Numbered from the stretch's first letter, positions 23,801 through 35,140 are shown. The stretch is DNA of 64,000 nt from Dasypus novemcinctus (GCF_030445035.2 NC_080673.1:195360216-195424215); one strand, 5' to 3'. The notes: generated by a model from the sequence alone, not told the origin. Numbers and translations are program-made.

Positions 23801-26800
23801 CTAAAATTAGTCGAGAAGACATCCTATTTTCTATGTTTTACAAAATCTTTTCTTGTTTAAGTCTTTTTCCATGCACAACAAATAGTTTTTAAGGGTCAGC
23901 TCCATTGCAGGCGACATGTTAGGATAGATCGGTTAAGGAAACAGGCCCAGTGCTATCCTCCAAGAGCTTTCGGACAAATAGGAAAGCTGACAATAAATGA
24001 GCAAGTTAGCAAACAAGTCCAGAGATGCAAACTCTTATAAAGATAATGAAGAAGAAACCTGGACTCAGTGATAGAAATGAGTAAGGGAGTATCAAGTTGG
24101 AGAACATGGCCACTGAAGGTTTCCCTAAGGATGTGGCATCTAAACAAAAGCTAGAGAGGAGCTTTCTGAGCCGAAGAAAAGTGAATGAAATCATAGGACA
24201 AAAAAAAAAGTTTGATTACTGAAGAATTGAAAGGAATTTGTATTATTAGAGGCCAGTGGGAGAAGGGTGTCAGCAGATTAGGTGAGAGGTATAGGAAGAG
24301 GTTCTATCATACAGAGAGTTCTGTAGACCATGTTTAGGAGGTGGTAAGTCTTACAGTCTTCTAATGTTTACCCATCCTAAGGATTCTTGGGTTTTCTAAA
24401 TATGGAGTTGTTTTGTACTTACCCTGACTAATTTTAAAAATCAATGCAAAAACATGGGTTATTTTATTGTGGTTAGAAGTTCTAGTTGACAATTTTATAT
24501 ACTTGATTAACAATGACAAAGAATCAATTAATTGTGCATTACTCAGTATAATTTATTTAATAATTAAAATCTTGAGAAATATATGATCTGTAGGGGATCA
24601 GAGAGAGATTGAAATCCTCTAATCAAGTTCAACCACTTGATTTTATGTAAGATGAAGCTGAAATGCACTGAGCATATATGACTCATCCAAGGTCACACAA
24701 CTTAGAGAATCAAGAGCAAAAACCAGGCATTTATATGCTACCTAGATTCTCTTATCGCTAAGCCATGCTGCTTAGATATCATACAATTGGAGTCCATGTC
24801 GAAGTTAGGCTAATTAAAAAAGGATCTGGGCCTTTTGACCAAAGATCCCCTGAACTCAATTGAACCTGTTACATTTTCCCTATTGCTCAGCAAATACAAT
24901 TTACTTCAAGAATTACCGTCCTCACGTACATCATGAATATTCATTGTCATCAGATTAGAGGCCAACTTTGCATTTTCCATACATTGATCCAAGCGGCTGC
25001 CTAGAAGTTTTGGGTAAATGAACTATGCCATAGGTAATCAATAGTTTCTGTTCTACCACCCAAGCATAGAAGCCTGTACTAGTGTTCAAACTGTTTTTTT
25101 CCTTGAGTTGACAGATAAATTGTCCTCACCTTTATGCCACTTAACTGAATTTCTGTCTGCTATTAATTACTGGCTTTTTATTTTTTCTGTACTTGATGAA
25201 TAGAAAATATAAAGAAGTCCCAAGAAGACCAATATGGGCAGGAAATAGGAGTGGGAGCCCCTAAATACCCATTACTTAAAAAGACCAGCAAGTCCTTCAG
25301 AAGGCATCTCCTGTGCTACCTCGTTGAATTTGGAAAGGGACGGTTTGCACAATGTTTAAGAGTAAAGGCCTCTGATTGATCTGAAGTTAAATCCTAAGTT
25401 TTCTATTTCCTAATTGTGAGACCTTACAATATTTTTTAAAATTCTGTTTCCTCATTTAGAGAAGAAATATGGTAACAGTCATAGCTACCATTATTATGCC
25501 CTTATGCCCTTACTACATGCAATGACACTGCTTTACGTGTTTAACAGGAATCAATACAAGATATTAATATCTTGATTATAGAGGTAAGGAAATGTGAATT
25601 ATTTGAATGACTAGTTCAAAATTACACAACTGGGAAATAACAAAATCCATCATATACCAAAGCTTTGCTTTTTACCTGCATCTACCCTATGAAGTTGTAT
25701 GCCAGATATTCTATTCTTCTGTGTTCAAAATAGTGATCTCTGGAATCCAGAGAGATGAATTCAGAGAGATAAGCTGGATATTCTATTCTTCTGTGTTCAA
25801 AATAGTAATCTCTGGAATCCAGAGAGATGAATGTGGCAAGGCTACTCTATGATCTAGTTGGGCATACAGACTCAGCCTCGTTTTTCACTCCAGTGCATTT
25901 TTCTGAGAACAATGTTTTCTATATTTTATTTAATTTTGTTTTGTTTTGTTCACTTCCTTCTAAAACTATTGGAGATTAACTGAGTCCCATATGAATTTGC
26001 ACAGAACTGTTATGTTCCAAAAAGCTTTGAATAAACCTTGGAATTCCCAGCACTTCCTGGTTGTGAGACTATGATAGTGGGGTCTTTTTCATTCATAATG
26101 GAGCTGTTGTCCTATCTCCACTAACCCACTCTCAACCCTCTACCTGAACTTTTGGTGTGATTTTGCAGCAAGATGATCATGTTGTAGAAATGAATTCTAG
26201 AAAACAAAAGCCATGAGGTGTGTGGACCAAGCTTTAGCATTTAGTTTTACTGCATTCTGTTGACATGACAGCAAACCCAAACAGCAAAAGGAAACTAGTA
26301 TTCTCCTTCACACAGTTCCCACCGATGCACAGGATGGAGAACTCTCAGAATGTTCCTTTCCCATCCATGAGAATATAAAAATCAAGGAAGCAAATAGCAA
26401 AACAGGCCAGTGGGATGCTAAAAATAATAATTGACCATATGGTCATCTGCCCAGGTCTCAGGATTCCATTAGCCCTAAAAGGCAAAAACAAAGCTCACCA
26501 AGGTGGTTGCCTATTGTTAGGGTTTATCATTTGCTTACTTATACTGATTCTAAAATTACCCCGAGTTTGAGTTCTTAGAAGGGGTCTACGGTTACAAAGC
26601 TACAGAAATGAGATTCAAATAAATCCTTTAAATGTTGGTATGGTGTTCATAGTGCTACGGTAAGTCTCAATCCACATTTTTGAGGGCTTCTTATCCTCTA
26701 TTTTCTTACCCTTAATATGTTATATGCCCTGATATTTATTTTGTCAAAAATCATCTCTGAACTTTAAACTTGCCAACAGCTCAGGTCTATGTGGATGTTG

Positions 26801-27210
26801 CTATCCACTCAGCCATGACTAATTCCATCAGGAACCCTTTCAAACCTGTTCTTCTTGAGTTCCTTTGCGAAAAGAATGATGCTTTCTCCATTCATCAGTT
26901 ACTAAAGACTGAAATACACTTTTGTCCTTAGGTCATCCATTGCTCCCTATTCTTTGCATCTAATCAACTCTCTCCTAACCAACTCTGAAGTCTGCCCACT
27001 TCTCTCCCTCATTCTACTACCATGTTCCCCAGTTTATCATCCCTTCTCACCTGCCATAACTCCTAACCAGAGTGTCAGTTGCCTATTTTTCTCCCATCCT
27101 CCCATTCTCTGCACTGCAGCCAGGCTTCTATTTCTGAAATTTTAATGTCATCGAGTCTTTCCTGGCTTAAAGCCCTTCAATTCTTTGTCTATGACTGTTG
27201 ATAGTTTTGT
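20851..27210. other. largely unique non-coding DNA
   Basis: No exon-like conservation, sustained frame or young repeat is visible. Weak remnants: a MIR-like block at about 25350-25475, a MIR/L2-like block at about 24640-24770, an old-repeat style block at about 23880-24130, and an L2-like block at about 26900-27180 (gcactgcagccaggcttcta type text). A local duplication at 25705-25832 is listed separately. Confidence 0.5.
25705..25832 (+). repeat. local tandem duplication, 72-bp period
   Basis: A 56-bp block starting gatattctattcttctgtg (25705-25760) recurs at 25777-25832 with one substitution visible. The offset is 72 bp, giving about 1.8 copies. The high identity against an old background suggests a fairly recent local duplication. 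Confidence 0.85.
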
Positions 27211-27798
27211 GGTTTTTTTAACTCTTGAATTAATTTTTTTTCTGCAGGTTTGTAGAAAACTAATGCAGAAGTAGAGTTCCCATATAGCCTCTCTCAGACA
27301 GAGAGATTATTAACACTTTGCAGGAGTGTGGTACTTTTATTATAATAGATGAGCAATATTATTATAATTATGCCATTGATTTTAGACCACTGTCCACATC
27401 AGGATTCAATATTTGTATTGTAAAGTTCTGTTTGTGTGTATGTGTGTTTATGTTTGGTGATTTATATACAACTTAAAATTTCCTTTTTATCCCTTTTCAA
27501 ATATCTACTTAGTGGTGTCAGTTGTATACTCGAAATTGTGCCTCTATCACTGTCATCTCAAGCAATTTCCATCACCCCAAGCAATGAATAAAATGCACAA
27601 ATGAAATAACTCCCTCTTTCTCTCCCCCACATGGTACCTGGTAACCTGTATTCTAGTTTCTGACTTAATGGATGTGCATGCCCTGCTTATTTCATGTGAG
27701 ATCATACAGTATTTGTACATTTGTGTCTGACTTATTTCACACAGTGTTATAACTTCAAGGTACATTCATGTTGTAGCCTGCATTAGAACTTCATTCCT

Positions 27799-27930
27799 AG
27801 GATGTTGTTAATGTGGAAAATGTGGGAGGGGCTGGGAGTGGGGCATATGGGAATCCCCTATATATTTTTAATGTAACATTTATGTAATCTAAGTGTCTTT
27901 TTAAAAAATTTAAAAGTATATTTTAAAAAA
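27799..27930 (+). mobile_element. 132-bp L1 3' end, opposite orientation, inside L1-B
   Basis: A sense-strand L1 3' terminus (gggaatcccctatatattttt and an A-rich tail). It is flanked by a 14-bp TSD, agaacttcattcct / agaacttctttcct, at 27785-27798 and 27931-27944 with one mismatch. L1-B text is continuous across the insert. It is an extremely 5'-truncated retrotransposition. Confidence 0.85.
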
Positions 27931-28494
27931 AGAACTTCTTTCCTTTTTACAGACAAATAATATTCTATTGTATGTTTAAACCTCTTTTTGTTTATCCATT
28001 CATCTAATGATGGGCATTTGGGTTGCTTCCACATTTTGTCAATTGTGTATAATGTTACAAATATATGTTCCAGTCCCTTCTTTCAAATCTTTTTGGTATA
28101 TACCAAGCAGTGACATTGTCATGTCATACAGTAAATTTATAGTTCATTTCTGAGGAATTGCTAATCTGTTTTTGACAGTGACAGCACAAATTTACATTCT
28201 TACCAACAATGTACAAATGTTCTTATTTCTCCTCATCCTCTCCAACACTTGTTATTTTATTATTTTCAAATAGCGGCATTCCAGTGGATATGAGATGGTA
28301 TCTTATTGTGGTTTTGATTTGCATTTCCCTCATGGCTAAAGATGTTGAGCATCACTTTATGTGTTTTTTTGGTCATTTGAATATTGCCTTTGGAGAAATG
28401 CCTACTCAAGTCTTTCATTTTTTAATTGGGTTGGGTTTTTTTTTGTTGAGGTGAAGGAGTTCTTTATATATTCTGGATATTAAATCTTTATCAG

Positions 28495-28574
28495 TTTTTT
28501 AAAAAAGAAAAAAATAAAAGCAAATTCTGAGGTAAAAAAAACATCACCACCAAAACACACACACATAAAAACGC
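28495..28574 (+). mobile_element. 80-bp A-rich insert of unknown source in L1-B
   Basis: An A- and CA-rich segment interrupts the antisense ORF2 text. Its flanks are ctttatcag (28486-28494) and ctttaccag (28575-28583), eight of nine bases equal. I do not recognise a source gene or repeat. It could be a tiny retroposed fragment or a locally expanded tail. Confidence 0.6.
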
Positions 28575-29764
28575 CTTTACCAGATATATTGTTTGCAAAT
28601 ATTTTCTCCAATTCTGTAAGTTGTCTTTTTACTTTCTTGATGAAGTCCTTTGATGTATAAAAGCTTTTAGTTTTGATGAAGGAATATGTATCTATTTTTC
28701 CTTTTAGTTCATGTTTTCAGTCTAAAATCAAAGAAACCAGTGTCCAATGCAAGGTCCTGAATATGTTTCCCTATGTTTTCTTCCAGGAGTTTTACAGTTT
28801 TAGTTCTTATATTTAGGTGTTTGATCCATTTTGAGTTAATTTTGTATATTGTGTGAGATAAGGGTCCAACTTCATTCTTTTGCATATCGCTATACATTTC
28901 TCCCAACACTATTCATTGAAGAGACTATTCTGACAGAGTGGACTTGGCAATTTTATCAAAAACAAATTAGCCAACTCTATGAGGATCTATTTCTGAATTC
29001 TCCATTAAATTCCATGAGTCCATGTCTGCCCTTGTGCCACTGCCACATATTTTTATTACTATATCTTTATATTAAGTATTAAAAATGGGAAGCATGAGTC
29101 CAACTTCTTCTTTTTCAAGATGATTTTGGCTACTTGGGGACACTTATACTTCCATATGAATTTGATGTTTGGCATTTCCATTTCTGTGAAGAAGACTGCT
29201 GGAGTTTTAATGGGAATTACCCTGAATCCATATATTGCTTGGGTAGAATTGACATCTTACCAATATTTAGACTTCTAATTCATGTATACAGAATGGCCTT
29301 ATAATTACTTCAGCCTTCTTTAATTTCTCTCAGTAATGTTTAGTAGTTTTCTAAGTACAATCCTTTACATCCTTGGTTCAATTTATTCCTCGATGTGACA
29401 ATTTGAGAAATCATGTTTTTTAATAAATCCACTTTTGTGGGTGTGAGATACTTTAATTGCATTAGATTACGTTAAGGGATCTTGATAATAGTGTCTAAAT
29501 ATTTTAATGTGCTATTGGACTTGTTTTGCTAGTATTTTGTTGAGGAATTTTACATCAATATCTATAAGGAATATTAGACTATAGTTTTCTTTTCTTGTGA
29601 TGTCTTTATTTTGCTTTGGTGTTAAGATGATGTTGGTCTCATTTAATGAGTTGGGAAATTTTTCTTCAATTTTTCTGGAAATCTTTGACCATGTTTGGTG
29701 TTAGTTCTTATTGGAATATTTGGTAAAATTAAATAATGAAGCTGTCTGGGTTTGGGAATTTTCT

Positions 29765-29770
29765 TTACTG
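29765..29770 (+). repeat. target-site duplication of the ERV (left copy)
   Basis: The hexamer ttactg precedes the 5' LTR and recurs at 37385-37390 directly after the 3' LTR. A 6-bp duplication is usual for class II (betaretrovirus-like) integrases, whereas gammaretroviruses usually give 4-5 bp. Confidence 0.95.
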
Positions 29771-29909
29771 TGTCCCCGTCTCCTTCCCGCCCAGTATTGG
29801 CAGCCGGCGCTGCCCCTCCTTCTCTCCTTCTCCGTCTTCCGCCTAGCCGTTATCTAGACAGCCCACACTTTCCCCTTCCCCTCCCTTGCTCCTAACCCCT
29901 TAGCCAGCT

Positions 29910-29963
29910 TACTGTCCAGTAACCGCCTACTGTCCAGTAACTGCCTACTGTCCAGTAACCGTC
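29910..29963 (+). repeat. three 18-bp direct repeats in U3 (enhancer-like)
   Basis: Three head-to-tail copies of an 18-bp unit beginning tactgtccagtaac, with one or two differences between units. The core actgtccagt is a short inverted repeat (actg..cagt). Tandem U3 repeats of this size are often transcription-factor arrays. The factor is not identified. The 3' LTR has the same array at 37049-37102. Confidence 0.85.
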
Positions 29964-30021
29964 TACGCAAGCAACAGCACCCGCCGGCACCAATCAAGTC
30001 CCTTTACGTATCCCTAGACCC

Positions 30022-30050
30022 TATAAAACCATGTCCCCTTCTACAATAAA
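30022..30050 (+). promoter_or_regulatory. LTR core promoter and polyadenylation signal
   Basis: TATAAAA at 30022-30028 is followed only 17 bases later by AATAAA at 30045-30050. Transcription should start about 25-30 bases after the TATA box, so the signal lies at or before the start. This implies a very short R region with the AATAAA in U3, the arrangement known in betaretroviruses. Confidence 0.75.
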
Positions 30051-30248
30051 GCAGACTTGTGCCCAGACCTCGTCTCCGTGGTGTTTTTGCTTGCACCGCG
30101 CGCCCCCCGTGCCTGAGCGGAGAGAGTGAGGGCCCAACGGCTTCGTGCCGACCCCCTTCCTCTCCTTTGACCGTGGGGCAGCCCCCGTCCGGAGAGCTCA
30201 CCCGGCCATCCGCGTCGACCCTCCCGGAGGCCCGCAGCTGCCCACATT

Positions 30249-30266
30249 TGGCGCCCAACGTGGGTG
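30249..30266 (+). promoter_or_regulatory. primer-binding site, tRNA-Lys1,2 type
   Basis: The motif tggcgcccaacgtggg lies 2 bases after the LTR end and is complementary to the 3' end of tRNA-Lys1,2, the primer used by mouse mammary tumour virus and type-D betaretroviruses. The last two positions of the 18-mer differ from the usual. Confidence 0.9.
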
Positions 30267-30299
30267 GGGCCCACTCTGATGCCTACCCCCCACCCTTCG

Positions 30300-30310
30300 C
30301 TCAAGGTAGG
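30300..30310 (+). promoter_or_regulatory. candidate 5' splice donor in the leader
   Basis: CAAG|GTAGGG with the cut after 30305, located between the primer site and gag, the expected place for the donor used to make env mRNA. Inferred from motif and position only. Confidence 0.55.
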
Positions 30311-30340
30311 GACTCTTCGGCGTCTCCCATTCAAACCAAA

Positions 30341-32103
30341 ATGGGTGCTTCACTCTCCTCCCGTCATGTCCCGCAGGTTCGGGCCCTGGCTGCCCTCCTG
30401 GAAACTAACCAGGTTAGAGTTTCTGTCCGCCAGCTTCAGCGCTACTGGGACTTACTTCTCCCGTTCAATCCCTGGCTCATCACCTGCCCGCTCTGGAATC
30501 CTCAGACTTATGCCCGGCTAATCGAATGAGTAGCCTCAGCCATGGAACATGAGGGCCAGGTCTTTCCCCCCAGCCTCTCCCCGCTCTTGTAGCCATTCAC
30601 GCTTGTTTGCAAGGTGTGCCCGCTCCTGAGGCCAAGGCCTTCCCGTGCGATACCGTGGATGAGTCAGGGGAAGGGCGTGGCCACCAAGACGGCGCTCCCG
30701 GTAACGACTCCGATGCCGAATCGCCCTCGGCTCAGTTGGAGGCCGCGCTTGAGCTTGACCCCCGTTGCGCCGCTGATTCTGACTCCGACCAGGATGGCGC
30801 ACTTCCGCCTTCTTCCTCACGAAACAAAGAAAAGCCCACCCAAGAGGGTGCGCTCCCTCCTTCTTCCTCCCAAAAGAGGAAGAAGCCGCACTCCCCGCCC
30901 CTTCCTGCTTCTTCACGGAAGGACTATCCGCCGTTGTACCCTCCCCTTCCTGCCTCGGTGCCATCTTGCCCCTACCCGGAACCGGCATCATCTTGCCCTT
31001 ACCCGGGACCGGAAGCGCTTCATCCGCCATCTTCTGATGACGACCTAGATGATGCGTACGAGCGCCTGCCGTCTTATGTGCCGCCGAATAGACACCCCCT
31101 CCCGCACTCTAATAATCTTCTCTTCGAGCCCCCCACTGCTCCAATCGCTGATATGTATCCGCTAAATCCCAATCGTTCTCAAGCAAACCCCCAAATATGG
31201 GTTCCCTTCTCCCCAAAAGACGTGCAAACCCTCCGCAGCGCTATCCGAGAGGATGGTCTTGCCAGCCCCCATGCTCAAGACCTCCTTGAACGTATGACCT
31301 TTGCCCGCGGTCTCCCCTATGACTGGATATCCCTCATGAGAGGCATACTTCCCTCGGGGCAGTTTATTGACTGGCGCGCACATTTCGCTGCAGAGAATGA
31401 AAAACAAATTGCCGAGAACGCCCGCGAAGGCACCCGATATCCTGCCAATGCGTTCCTCGGACTGGGGCGCTACGCCATGCCACAGAGCTACGTCGCCCTC
31501 CCTCAAGGCTTCTACATCCAGCTAAGGCAGTGTGCCCTCCGTGCCTTCCGCAACTGCGCCGCCTCCGCACCCGAGCCACTCACCAGACTTTTCCAGAAAC
31601 CAGAGGAACCGTTCTCCGACTTCATGGCACGTGTCCAGGCTGCGGCCGAGCGCAAGGTCGTCGGCACGCAGGCCCAGACCTCCTTCATCAAGGACATTGT
31701 TCAGGAGGGTGCAAACCCAACTTGCAAGGCGATCATCAGGCCACTGAGAGACAAGTCCCTCTACGACTGGGTCCTCACCTGCTCCGGAGTCAACGCCCAG
31801 GCCTCCGCCGTGGCCCAGGCTGTCCTCGCTGCCGTCTCGGCCTCCAACGAATGCTTCCGCTGTGGCGAACTTGGCCACTTCGCTTGAGACTGCCCCAACA
31901 AGCCACGGCCGCTGCCAGACGTGCCCAACATAGGCCATCCACCACGGCCTCCTTCCACTCCGTGCCCGCGGTGCGGAAAAGGATACCACTGGGCCCGCGA
32001 CTGCCACGTCCCTAACTCCAGCCGCAAGCCTTTAAACGGCCATGGGGGCAGGCCTCAGCCCCACAACAAAGAGGCCGCAATGACTCAGCACCCCCGCCCA
32101 TGA
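30341..32103 (+). pseudogene. gag: gag, broken (matrix, proline-rich, capsid, nucleocapsid)
   Basis: The start at 30341 is chosen because it gives Met-Gly with a small residue pattern suited to N-myristoylation, and the ATG follows a clean leader. Matrix text is read in frame 2 to a TGA at 30527-30529. The frame then changes to frame 1 between about 30553 and 30589, probably in a C-run. Frame 1 stays open to 31884 and encodes an acidic and proline-rich region (with a YPPL-type motif that could serve as a late domain), then capsid with a major homology region (about 31594-31653). Nucleocapsid has two CCHC zinc knuckles, at 31852-31893 and 31963-32004. The first is interrupted by a TGA at 31885-31887 between its His and last Cys. 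Gag ends at TGA 32101-32103. Two knuckles fit class II retroviruses. It forms the viral core and packages RNA in living relatives; here it is not translatable as one protein. Confidence 0.9.
32031..32062 (+). promoter_or_regulatory. gag-pro minus-1 ribosomal frameshift signal
   Basis: Heptamer TTTAAAC (32031-32037) lies in the gag frame as T TTA AAC, a canonical X XXY YYZ slippery site. After a 7-base spacer, a GC hairpin follows: 32045-32049 pairs with 32058-32062 (five pairs, 8-base loop). A minus-1 slip leads into frame 3, which is open from there to the protease active-site DTG at 32190-32198. All three parts (slip site, spacer, structure) are visible. Function is inferred from the family rule that betaretroviruses express pro by minus-1 frameshifting. 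Confidence 0.75.
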
Positions 32104-32440
32104 AAGTACTCTGGTCTATTCCCATCGCACCCTCCACCAGGCCTCTTCTCTCTATCCAAGTCTCCGGCCGCTGGCTCACAGAGCTACTCGACACAGGAGA
32201 GAAATTTCCTGCATCCCACTCGACCAGGCTGGGCATCTCCCTCTGACCGATGGCCCCCTAGTGGTGGGAGCCACCGGCCAAGCGCCCTCCCAGCAAGTTG
32301 CCCAGGACGTCGTCTGGAGAGACGCAGAAGGTCGACAGGGAACCTCCCGCCCCCTCGTTCTGAAGGAATTCTCGCAAGTTCTTTGGGGCCGTGATATCCT
32401 GCATCAGTCGGGAGCCGTTCTCACTGCCATGCCACCGCAG
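32037..32440 (+). pseudogene. pro: pro, retroviral aspartic protease, frameshifted
   Basis: Aspartic protease that would cleave Gag and Gag-Pro-Pol. The N-terminal part in frame 3 carries the catalytic triad LLDTG (DTG at 32190-32198). The frame-3 reading stops at TGA 32244-32246, while the C-terminal half, with the family's conserved G-R-D-(I/L)-L motif (about 32388-32403), is in frame 2. The frame therefore changes between about 32198 and 32243, very near the active site, and the enzyme is dead. The gap between the last zinc knuckle and DTG is only about 60 codons, so there is no dUTPase domain as found upstream of the protease in several betaretroviruses. The C-terminal half runs without a stop or frame change into reverse transcriptase. 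Confidence 0.85.
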
Positions 32441-35106
32441 CTGCCCCCCCCAATAGTTTCAGCCATTGCTCACGTTCAACCTCCAGCACCCATTCCTCTG
32501 CAATGGGATACAGAGGAGCCCATTTGGGTGGAGCAATGGCCTTTCCCAATCCCTAAACTGGACATTCTTAAGGGGCTTGTTGATGAGCAGCTTCACGCGG
32601 GCCACATCGAGCCCTCCACCAGCCCATACAACTCGCCAATTTTCTTCATTCAAAAGAAGAACGGGAAGTCCCGTCTACTTCAAGACTTAAGAGAAATCAA
32701 CAAACACATCAAGCCTATGGGATCGCCGCAGCCCGGCCTCCCCCACCCTACCGCGGTGCCCCGGCATTGGTTTGTTGCAGTGATAGATATTAAAGACTGC
32801 TTTTTCTCCATCCCGTTGCACCCGGACGACCGACCGAAATTCGCCTTCACGGTTCCTCAGACCAACCATCGGGAACCGGCACTGCGATACCACTGGCGCG
32901 TTCTGCCTCAGGGCATGCGAAACAGCCCTGCCGTTTGCCAGATGTACGTACGCGAAGCCATCCAGCCACTCGTGAAGTACGCTAACATCATCCACTATAT
33001 GGACGACTTGCTCGTGGCCCATCCCTCAGAGTCAGGCCTGCACGCAGTCCTGGAGCAACTGCTGCGCCACCTTCGAGACCTAGATCTCAAAGTCAATACA
33101 CAGAAGCTAATGGTTCATCCACCCTACCAGTTCCTAGGGTTCTCCATCACTTCCACCGTTGCGCCCCAAACGCCACACATCAGAATTCCTGACCTGCTTA
33201 TGCTCCTCGAATTACAACAACTCTGCGGACAGATCAATTGGTTGCGCCCAGCGCTGCCGCTTACCACAGAGCAACTCCAGCCCCTGTACCGGCTACTCTG
33301 CTCCAACGCTCCGCCATCATCCGCACCGGAAAAGAGGATTCGCCTCACCAACGAGGCCAAAAATGCCCTGGCCCGGGTAAATAGAGCCATCGAACAGTGC
33401 CAACTCCAGTGACATGAGCCTGGGAAACCGTTGTTAGGCCTAGTCTTACCCACTCGGGGAACACCTACTGGCCTTCTTTGGCAAGACGGACCGCTCCTCT
33501 GGGTCCATATGGCAAAGAGCAAGCTCCGAAAGATTGGACCTCAAACCACCCTACTCGTTCAGCTCGCCACCGCCCTAGTCACACAAGCCACCCATCATTA
33601 TGGGTGCCCACCTGACACCATTGTGTGGCCCTTCACCACCGGGCAAGTCACCACCCTGCTACGCAGCTCCGTTGATATGCAAACTCTTATGGAGCTTTAT
33701 CATGGCAACTTCGATAACCACTTTCCACAGCATCGGTTACTGCAGGGCTTTCCCCTGCTAGAAATCGCCGCCCCCGGCGATTTCCCTTTTCCATCCAGCA
33801 AGCCTCTTCCAGACACCACCATCATCTTCACAGATGCCTCCAAGACTAAGTTTGCCGCCGTTGTCTTCGCACCCGGCGAGCACCAGCCACGTTCACACGT
33901 GCGCCTCCATCAATCCTCTGTGCAAGTGGCCGAACTGCGTGCTGTCATCTTAGCACTCCAAACCCATCCCCACTGTCCACTGAACATCTTTACAGACAGC
34001 CTCTACTGCCTACAAGTCTGCCAAGTCATCGCCTTTTCTGCGTTTTTTCCGCCCGACAACTCAGCGAGTGAAAGCATTAACGTCGCTCTCCTGGACCTTC
34101 AAGAGCTCATAGAGAACCGCCGACAGCCTTGGTTCATCGCTCACATCCGCAGCCATTCCAGCCTTCCCGGGCCCCTGGCCCATGGCAACCACCTTGCTGA
34201 TCAGGCCGTTCACCTGCTTCCAGCCGAGACCACTGTCGCAGTCGGAGACCTCATCAATCAGGCCAAGCTGCTGCATGCCAGATTTCACTTCTCAGCAGCT
34301 GGCCTCCACAAACTCTTTCCAGACCTCCCAATCCATACCTGCAAACACCTTGTGCGGTCATGCCGAACGTGCGCTCCATTGCTGCCCTTGGGGCCGCTCC
34401 AACCGCAGGGAGTTAACCCTTGTGGGCTCCGCTCCAATTCCAGATGGCAACTCACGTCCCCCAGTTTGGCCGATGGAAATACCTCCACGTGGCCATCGAC
34501 ACCTTCTCTCATCTCTGCTACGCAACCGTGCTCACCGGAGAAACGGCCAAGCATGCCATCCAAGCGCTCAGAGAATCTATTCTTTTCATGGGCGTTCCAT
34601 GGGACATCAAGACAGACAACGGACCTGCCTACCGGAGCGCCTCCTTTGCCGAATTCCTCAAACTCTACGACATCACCCATCACTTCGGCATTCCCTACAA
34701 TCCGCAGGGACAAGGCCTAGTAGAGCGTGCTCACCAGTCTCTCAAAACCCTCATTCTCAAGACATCTGCTGACCAGCCGTGTCGCACCCCTCGCGACGTC
34801 GTCACAGAGGCCCTAATCTGACACAACCTGATGTCCTTCAATGCCCAAGGCTTTTCACTGGTCCACATGCACTGGGGGCCTACCTTCTGGCCCACCCCTG
34901 CACCGCTTGTCCTCTGGCGTGATCGGCAGACCACCCAATGGCATGGACCTGCCCCTCTCTTAGCCCAAGGACGGGGATTCGCCTGCGTTTTCCCTGAATC
35001 AGAGCCGCAGCCCATCTGGGTCCCAGGACGTCTCATCAAGTCCCACACCGCCGAGGCTTCTGCTAACGCTGACACCAATGATCCTCCTAACGAGTTGCCT
35101 ACCTAA
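32441..35106 (+). pseudogene. pol: pol: reverse transcriptase, RNase H, integrase; broken
   Basis: Reverse transcriptase in frame 2 with the LPQG motif and the YMDD catalytic box (32996-33007). A TGA at 33410-33412 interrupts the connection region. RNase H (about 33820-34240) keeps its acidic residues in a TDAS, an AELRA and a TDS context plus the C-terminal H...D segment. Integrase follows. Its HHCC-type zinc region is in frame 2 (about 34270-34370). The frame then changes to 1 near 34440-34455, and the catalytic core has D (34498-34500), D (34615-34617) and E (34723-34725) with exactly 35 residues between the last two. A TGA at 34819-34821 precedes the C-terminal domain with a W-x-G-P type motif typical of betaretroviral integrases. 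The reading ends at 35106. It has three breaks, so no active polymerase or integrase is made from this copy. Confidence 0.92.
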
Positions 35107-35140
35107 CTTGTCTCCTTCCCATCGCTGTTTCCTTTGTAGT

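Larger units (their letters stand above)
29771..30246 (+). repeat. 5' LTR of the ERV
   Basis: 476 bp, bounded by TG...CA (tgtccccgtc ... gctgcccaca). It contains three 18-bp U3 repeats, a CCAAT box (29990-29994), a TATA box (30022-30028) and AATAAA (30045-30050). A GT-rich stretch follows (about 30073-30092), as needed for 3' end formation. Confidence 0.97.

Noticed and set aside
30536..32027. Several minus-strand ORFs of 70-164 residues across gag
   Set aside because: High GC content lowers stop frequency; the plus strand encodes recognisable Gag motifs.
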